From Muraenolepis orangiensis (lineage: Eukaryota > Chordata > Actinopteri > Gadiformes > Muraenolepididae): a stretch of 64,000 nt of DNA. Under the pieces are notes generated by a model. The model was not told the origin of the DNA. It was given only the letters and a program-made list of their open reading frames with translations, and searched no databases. The stretch lies in assembly GCA_027704905.1 (NCBI GenBank), contig CM051004.1, positions 7,481,373 through 7,545,372 on the forward strand, written 5' to 3'. Below are positions 58,641-64,000 of the stretch, piece after piece (within the stretch, counting starts at the first letter, position 1; the number at the start of each line of letters is the position of its first letter). The position numbers and the translations under genes were made by a program.

Positions 58641-60712
58641 CATTCTATTTTTTTTTTTTTTACTTAGAATCATGTTTGTCCTCTTGAATTATTTCATACA
58701 CATTTAAATATAGATAAGCAACATAAAAGTTAAAAAAATCAAAAGACAAAGGCGTGACTCAGGTTATTTTCTTCCATTTTTTAGATAGAGCCGAGGCGGT
58801 ACCATCCCTTTACCCTCGCGTGACAACCAGTGCTGCTCAATCCACCCCCCCCCACGGGAAGCGAAAGCCCTTGACATCCAACCAGGAACCCCGGGTGGGC
58901 CGTCAGGTTGCCCCGAGGTGAAAACAGTTGGGCCAACGGACAGCGCAAAGCTTTAAGGAGCTGGGAGCTCTGCTTTAACCCCAACACAGTGCAGCAGACT
59001 GAGTTCACAGTTAAAGCAGACACCAGACAGGGAGCTCGGAGACAAGGCCCCAGGTTGAAACCACCGTGACAAGCGTCCTTGATGAGGTTAAAAATTAAAA
59101 TTAAAATTAAAAAAAATGGTGAAGGATGAAGAAATACATATTTCATGATTCACAGACGAGATGTAAATATATATATATAAAATAAAAAATAAAAATGAAA
59201 CGACCACAATACAAAGCTAAATAGGTCTATATTACAGTACAGGCAAGGTCAACGTAAGATGATGCAGAATCCATGTTCCAGAAGTATCTCTCTTACTATT
59301 AACAAGTTATAAATGACCTGACCCATGGGCAGTTGTGAATTCAACAAAAATTATTAAAAGCAATTTCTCTGGAAAGTCATATTGGGAACTTAATGCTAAC
59401 AGTCCATTGCCAGAGAGTTAAACCATTGAATTGTGTAAGTTAATTTTATTTGGCTAAATACTTAGAAGACTGACTTTTCAGATGTATCAACCCCCACTAT
59501 CAAATAAACAAACACTTATGTTTCTTATGTTGATAAGATCCCGTTTCCTCAAGGAGAGTCAATTATACATTTTCTTATTTCTTATTCTTATCCCACTTTA
59601 AAGAACTCTCAATAAGAGGCTGAATGATTAATTATTTATGTTATACTACGTTTTAGATGGCAGAGACTGTGTCTATAGTATCCTACTGCAAGGGGTTGTA
59701 TAAGCATGGAGTATGACACAACAAAACTAATAAACATTAACAGACATTATGTAAACAGAAATATCATTGTGCATTTTTAGTGTGTGCTTATTTTTGCCAT
59801 TGTCAACGGTGCTGCTGAGATACAATGTGCCCTTAACAGGAAAATCATAACTACATTATAAAATAAAAAAAAAGTATTACAATTATAATAACATAATCGA
59901 CAATAATACAAACATTTAGTCAAAACACCATTCTCAACATTATCAGTTCATCGTTTTGATTTTTTTTTGTTGTGTATTTTCTTTCCTTTTAGTTTCTTTC
60001 TCTCTTTTAAAAGAGCAGAGTTTTTTGAGCAAGGGCATTTTTTTCTTTTCTTTTCTTCCGTTCCAGATGTCAACCCCTGGTTTCGGTCAACTACTGTACG
60101 ACCCCTCATCTGCATGACGGTCGGTGCGGTACATCGGAGAGCGGACGTGGTGGAGGGGGCGGAGCTGGTGGATGGGAGGCGGCTTCAGGACAGCACCTTG
60201 CTAGGTACCATTCGAAAAACCACCCGCCGAGGCAGGCCAGGAAATGGAAGAGAGATGATGAGCCAGGGGAGCGGGCCGATGGTGGGGGGGGGGGGTGGGG
60301 GAGGGGGTTACTCGCCACCCTGAGCTCCCCGATGATGAGGCCCTTCAGGCAGGGGGGGGGGACAATCCGTACACAGAGGCCCTCTTCCCGTTGCTTGGAG
60401 ACCATTTCATGTTCTCACCCCCATTTTGCAGGCATTGTGATGGGGCCCCTTGAGGGGAGTCCTGCTTTCCAGGGCCATCCCCAGGGGCTGCGTGGTGCAA
60501 TGCACCATCCAGGGTAGGGAGGGGGGGGGGGGTCGGGGCAGAGGGGAGAGGGGGGGGGGTGGGGGGAAGGGGGTGGGGAAGTTGGAAGAAGGGTGGGGAG
60601 GAAGGAGGGCAATGCGAGAGGCACCGGGGCAAACGGGAGAGGGAGATTAGGGAGAACGGAATTGAAATAAAAATAATAAAAATAATAAAAAAATGAAAAT
60701 AAAAAAAATAAA

Positions 60713-60742
60713 TCAAACACTCATCGTCATGTTGGGTGAATA
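60713..60742 (-). CDS. SSBP4: SSBP4 final coding exon (YSPNMTMSV, stop)
   Basis: Nine codons and TGA after acceptor CTTTACAG. The short C-terminal exon is typical of SSBP genes. Confidence 0.88.
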   Translation of the reverse strand, partial: YSPNMTMSV

Positions 60743-61086
60743 CTGTAAAGAGAAAAGAAGAGAGGGAGGGAGGGGAGGAAAAGATAAGCCAATACTATAT
60801 CAACCGTGTTATTCTACACAAGTCCACAGCAACCACGCCAAACAGGCCGTACGACATGCTGTCATAACACACGCGTCCATGCTCAACATCTTTCTGACGC
60901 CGAGCTCCCCCTTTGTCTGTCGGCTTTAACCAAGTTAGCTAGCGGCAAGCAGAGCACAGTCCAGCCAGAGAGGAAATGTTAAGGATTCTTAGAACAAAGT
61001 CAAGGTAAACAACTTGATGTGTGCGTATGTGTGTGCGTGTGTGAATGCGCGACTGTGCGTGCATGCGTGTGCATGTGCGTGTGTGC

Positions 61087-61127
<41 letters not shown>

Positions 61128-62468
61128 GCATCAGTGTGCAATTAATCAGGAGAAGCACACCATATGACATTCTCTCCATGCACCAGAGAAAGCATACCCA
61201 GTGGCTCTCTTCCGTGCTGGTGTCTACATGCTGTGCGTGCGTGCGTGCGTGCGTACGTGCATGTCTGTGTGTGTGTGTGTGTTTGTGTGCCTGTGCGTGT
61301 GTGTGTGTGTGCCCGTGTGTGTGTGTGGTGTCGGGACAGTCAGTGGAGCAGAAGGTCCATGGTCCCGTGAGGTACTCACACTTTCACTTTGGAATGGGTT
61401 TAAAAAGTTGCCCGCCATCTCGCCGTCGTCCCGCGGTGTTCCCGGCGGGTTGTTCATGCCCGCCATGTTGTTGGGAGAATTCTGGACCACAAGGTGAGAA
61501 AACGTATGAGATATATATATATATATATATATATATAAATGTAGGTCGGATAGGAATACACCCCTATTAAGTCCTCTTTGTGCGATGATGAAACCAGAGG
61601 AAAGCTCGAGTAACCTTCTGCATTAGCATATTGTGATTCCTGTATCTGAGTGGTATAAGTGTGTATCGTTTTCAAACTTTCGCGTGGTGCTACGTGTGCT
61701 CGATGGCGATTCGAGTCACTCACCTTTGGCAACCCGTCCATGTCACCAGACCCTGTGGACACACAAAGGACGAAACGTTAACAATTGTGTCAGTCAGAAT
61801 GAGGTCACGGTGAATCTTTTATTATTGATCTTCAGAAGAATAAGAAGAGAAGAGGCTTCCTTCCTCAAGGTAGCCATTCGCGAGCCTTGTTAGTTTTGAG
61901 CCTCTACTCTTTGTTGATTTAATCGACTGCGTCTCAGTCTCACCTCACCTGCGCAATTGTTTAATCTATACCAATAGTAGGCGAGAAAGTGTGTTCCCGT
62001 TGGAAGCCACAAGGGGGCAGTATCACGCAACCAAAACTCCACTCGCCGGGAGAAATACATGGAGATGACTCCGGCGATTGGTGTGTTTTGATGCCAAACC
62101 GCTGCACAATACCCCACTACCTGAGACCGGGTGTTGTTGAATGTGTGAGCAGAGAGAAAAAGAGGCTCACCTAGTGATCCGTTCATATGGTGCTGTTCCA
62201 TCGAGCCCATGCCGCCCATCGGCCCGTCGGGACCCGGTCCCATCGGGAACTAAAACAAACAAACAAACCAGTAAACAAACAAATAAACACACAGATGAAT
62301 AGGTGTAGCCGGGAGTGGGCGGTACAGCAGTCAGGGACTCTGTGGCAGGGGAGGAGGAGGAGGAGGAGGAGGAGGAAGAGGAGGTGTGTGTTCTCACGTT
62401 CGGTCGGTTGCCGCCGGGGCCGATGGGGTTCATCATGGTGTAGATGTTCTCGCTCGAGTTCGTAGAGT
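60713..62468 (-). CDS. SSBP4: SSBP4, single-stranded-DNA-binding protein family, C-terminal five exons (partial)
   Basis: SSBP2/3/4 are nuclear adaptors that stabilise LDB1 and LIM-homeodomain transcription complexes. Five exons join in phase: 62398-62468 (STNSSENIYTMMNPIGPGGN, RPN), 62171-62249 (FPMGPGPDGPMGGMGSMEQH to NGSL), 61724-61752 (SGDMDGLPK), 61380-61481 (NSPNNMAGMNNPPGTPRDDG to FLNPFQSES), and 60713-60742 (YSPNMTMSV, TGA). The Pro/Gly/Met-rich tail and its ending are diagnostic of the family. I choose SSBP4 over SSBP3/2 from the FLNPFQSES ending and linkage to ELL/FKBP8, which neighbours SSBP4 in human. The LUFS/LisH-containing 5' part lies beyond 64,000. Confidence 0.85.
60743..61379. 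other. SSBP4 last intron
   Basis: 637 bp with two GT-rich runs (61019-61124, 61236-61328). Confidence 0.7.
61380..61481 (-). CDS. SSBP4: SSBP4 exon, NSPNNMAGMNNPPGTPRDDG segment
   Basis: Thirty-four complete codons ending FLNPFQSES. Acceptor GTCCAG, donor GTGAGT. Confidence 0.9.
61511..61536. repeat. (TA)n run
   Basis: About thirteen TA units in an SSBP4 intron. Confidence 0.85.
61724..61752 (-). CDS. SSBP4: SSBP4 29-nt micro-exon (SGDMDGLPK)
   Basis: Completes Gly and encodes SGDMDGLPK. Acceptor CCACAG, donor GTGAGT. The phase closes with both neighbours. Confidence 0.88.
62171..62249 (-). CDS. SSBP4: SSBP4 exon, FPMGPGPDGPMGG segment
   Basis: FPMGPGPDGPMGGMGSMEQH, HMNGSL and one base of Gly. 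Acceptor GTTTTAG, donor GTGAGC. Confidence 0.88.
62348..62384. repeat. (GGA)n repeat
   Basis: About eleven GGA units with one GAA variant, 14 bp from an SSBP4 splice donor. Confidence 0.85.
62398..62468 (-). CDS. SSBP4: SSBP4 exon, NSSENIYTMMNP segment
   Basis: Two bases completing Asp, then STNSSENIYTMMNPIGPGGN and RPN. Acceptor TTTGCAG, donor GTGAGA. Confidence 0.88.
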
Positions 62469-62674
62469 CTGCAAACACAACAGGAAGTAACACACTTTGT
62501 TCATTCATTCATTCATTCACTCATAAACAACAGCACAGTGCTTGTTCCTCCTCTATCAAGTGGAGGAACAAGGCCACCACGTCTCCTCTTTGGATGGCAA
62601 CCGAGGAGCACACCATGATATTGTGCCAAATGCATCATCTCCTTCATATGTCTTGATTGTAAAGAGAGTATGTG

Positions 62675-62705
<31 letters not shown>

Positions 62706-62791
62706 ATGTTTCTGTGTTTGCGTGTGTGTACGTGGTGTTTCTGTGTGTATTTGTGTGTGTACGTGGTGTTTCTGTGTGTATGTGGTGTTTC

Positions 62792-62826
<35 letters not shown>

Positions 62827-63018
62827 TGTTTCTATGTTTGCGTGTGTGTACGTGGTGTTTCTGTGTGTATTTGTGTGTGTACGTGGTGTTTCTGTGTGTA
62901 TGTGGTGTTTCTGTCTGTGTGTGTGTGTGTGTGTGTGATGTTTCTGTGTTGCGTGTGTGTACGTGGTGTTTCTGTGTGTATTTGTGTGTGTACGTGGTGT
63001 TTCTGTGTGTATGTGGTG

Positions 63019-63059
<41 letters not shown>

Positions 63060-63559
63060 TGTTTCTGTGTTTGCGTGTGTGTGTACGTGATGTTTCTGTG
63101 TGTATTTGTGTGTGTACGTGGTGTTTCTGTGTGTATGTGGTGTTTCTGTGTGTGTGTGTGTGTGTGTCTGTGTTGCGTGTGTGTGTCGTGATGTTTCTGT
63201 GTGTATTGTGTGTGTGTACGTGGTGTTTCTGTGTGTATTTGTGTGTGTACGTGGTGTTTCTGTGTGTACGTGGTGTTTCTGTGGGTGGTGTGTATGTTTT
63301 TGTGTATGTTGTGCTTCTGTGTGTATGTTGTTTTTCTGTGTGTGTGTGTGTGTGTGTGTTTGTATGTGGTGTTTCTGTGTGTATATGTGTTTGTGTGTGT
63401 GTGGTTATTCTGTGTGTGTGTGTGTGTGTGTGTGTTTATCTGTTTTTTTTGTGTGTGTGTGTGTGTGTGTGTGGTTATTCTGTGTGTGTGTGTGTGTGTA
63501 GTTATTCTGTGTGTGTGTGTGTGTAGTTATTCTGTGTGTGTGTGTGTGTGTGTGTGGTT

Positions 63560-63594
<35 letters not shown>

Positions 63595-63651
63595 TTATTC
63601 TGTGTGTGTGTGTGTGTGTAGTTATTCTGTGTGTGTGTGTGTGTGTAGTTA

Positions 63652-63687
<36 letters not shown>

Positions 63688-63689
63688 TT

Positions 63690-63723
<34 letters not shown>

Positions 63724-64000
63724 TCAGTTTCTCTCATTCATCCTGCGATTCAGAGGGATATGGTGACCTTGATCTGACATTGCAGCTTGCAGAAGGTTGA
63801 GAGAAGGCTAAACAGACACGAACAGGAGCGGAGAGAATAAAAGAGCAGGGGAGGCGAGATACAAGGTGTGTGTGTGTGTGTGAGGCAGTCCTTGCCTGTG
63901 TGTGTCCATGTATTGGGCTTGTACAGTCGTGACTAGAGGGGGATATGGATGGCAGTGCTGAGTGGGTGGTGTGTGCGTGTATGTGTGTGTGTGAGTGTGG
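62469..64000. other. SSBP4 intron (partial) dominated by GT repeats
   Basis: After 62670 almost all sequence to 63723 is GT-rich minisatellite. 63724-64000 has no recognised exon. Confidence 0.65.
62676..63723. repeat. Higher-order GT minisatellite
   Basis: A block of about 112-121 bp begins near 62705, 62825, 62937 and 63058. Each block is GATGTTTCTGTG, GTGTGTACGTGGTGTTTCTG repeats and a pure GT run. Beyond 63170 it decays into shorter GTTATTCTGTG(TG)n units. Confidence 0.85.

Larger units (their letters stand above)
57118..60712 (-). other. Presumed SSBP4 3'UTR, repeat-rich
   Basis: Non-coding sequence after the SSBP4 stop. It contains poly-G/C runs, a (TTC)37 repeat (58530-58640) and A-rich runs. 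AATAAA (minus) occurs at 58167-58172 and 57118-57123, so the true end is uncertain; the left limit is set by the farther signal. Confidence 0.35.

Noticed and set aside
59967..60720. Open frames on both strands near the SSBP4 stop
   Set aside because: Low-complexity G/C- and T-rich tracts; no domain or splice support.
62670..63800. Cys/Val-rich open frames up to 199 codons
   Set aside because: Arise from the GT minisatellite; no domain, no splice logic.

Overview
This is a vertebrate nuclear window, most likely from a teleost fish. It carries four protein-coding genes, all on the minus strand, split into short GT-AG exons. Between the exons lie microsatellites, a Tc1 transposon of fish type, a hAT-like element, LINE fragments and tRNA-derived SINEs. 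No prokaryotic genes, CRISPR arrays or viral genes are visible. Species cannot be fixed from the sequence alone; the density of GT/CA, TA and GA repeats is high.

From right to left, which is the direction of transcription, the layout is as follows. (1) The 3' end of SSBP4 (single-stranded-DNA-binding protein 4): five coding exons at 60713-62468, then a repeat-rich presumed 3'UTR. (2) Complete FKBP8 (tail-anchored FK506-binding protein 8): eight coding exons at 50955-55771 giving 405 aa, a probable non-coding first exon near 56296-56390, and a promoter with four CCAAT boxes spaced exactly 34 bp apart. (3) Complete ELL (RNA polymerase II elongation factor): twelve coding exons at 17403-49039 giving 683 aa, with a start codon set in a perfect TISU/YY1 element. 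(4) The first 16 coding exons of DOT1L (histone H3K79 methyltransferase) at 410-12857, 509 codons. These cover the whole catalytic domain with human residue numbering preserved; the rest lies beyond the left edge.

All exon boundaries were placed by hand from reading frame, phase and splice sites. For the two complete genes the summed phases close exactly on the stop codon. DOT1L and ELL act in connected chromatin and elongation machineries (the DOT1L complex and the super elongation complex share AF9/ENL partners) and sit head to tail here. FKBP8 lies next to ELL as in mammals.

Large introns hold the mobile DNA. ELL intron 7 contains a three-layer nest: a minisatellite interrupted by a hAT-like element with an exact 8-bp target duplication, itself interrupted by a Tc1 element whose transposase carries one visible frameshift. 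ELL intron 2 holds a decayed LINE and ELL intron 1 a 5'-truncated LINE with an open reverse-transcriptase segment. DOT1L intron 1 has a 21-bp minisatellite, a 54-bp near-perfect palindrome and a CpG-rich patch. I found no wholly new gene system. The most interesting signals are the regularly spaced promoter arrays, the TISU start of ELL, the nested transposons, a coding minisatellite in ELL, and repeats lying directly on splice sites.
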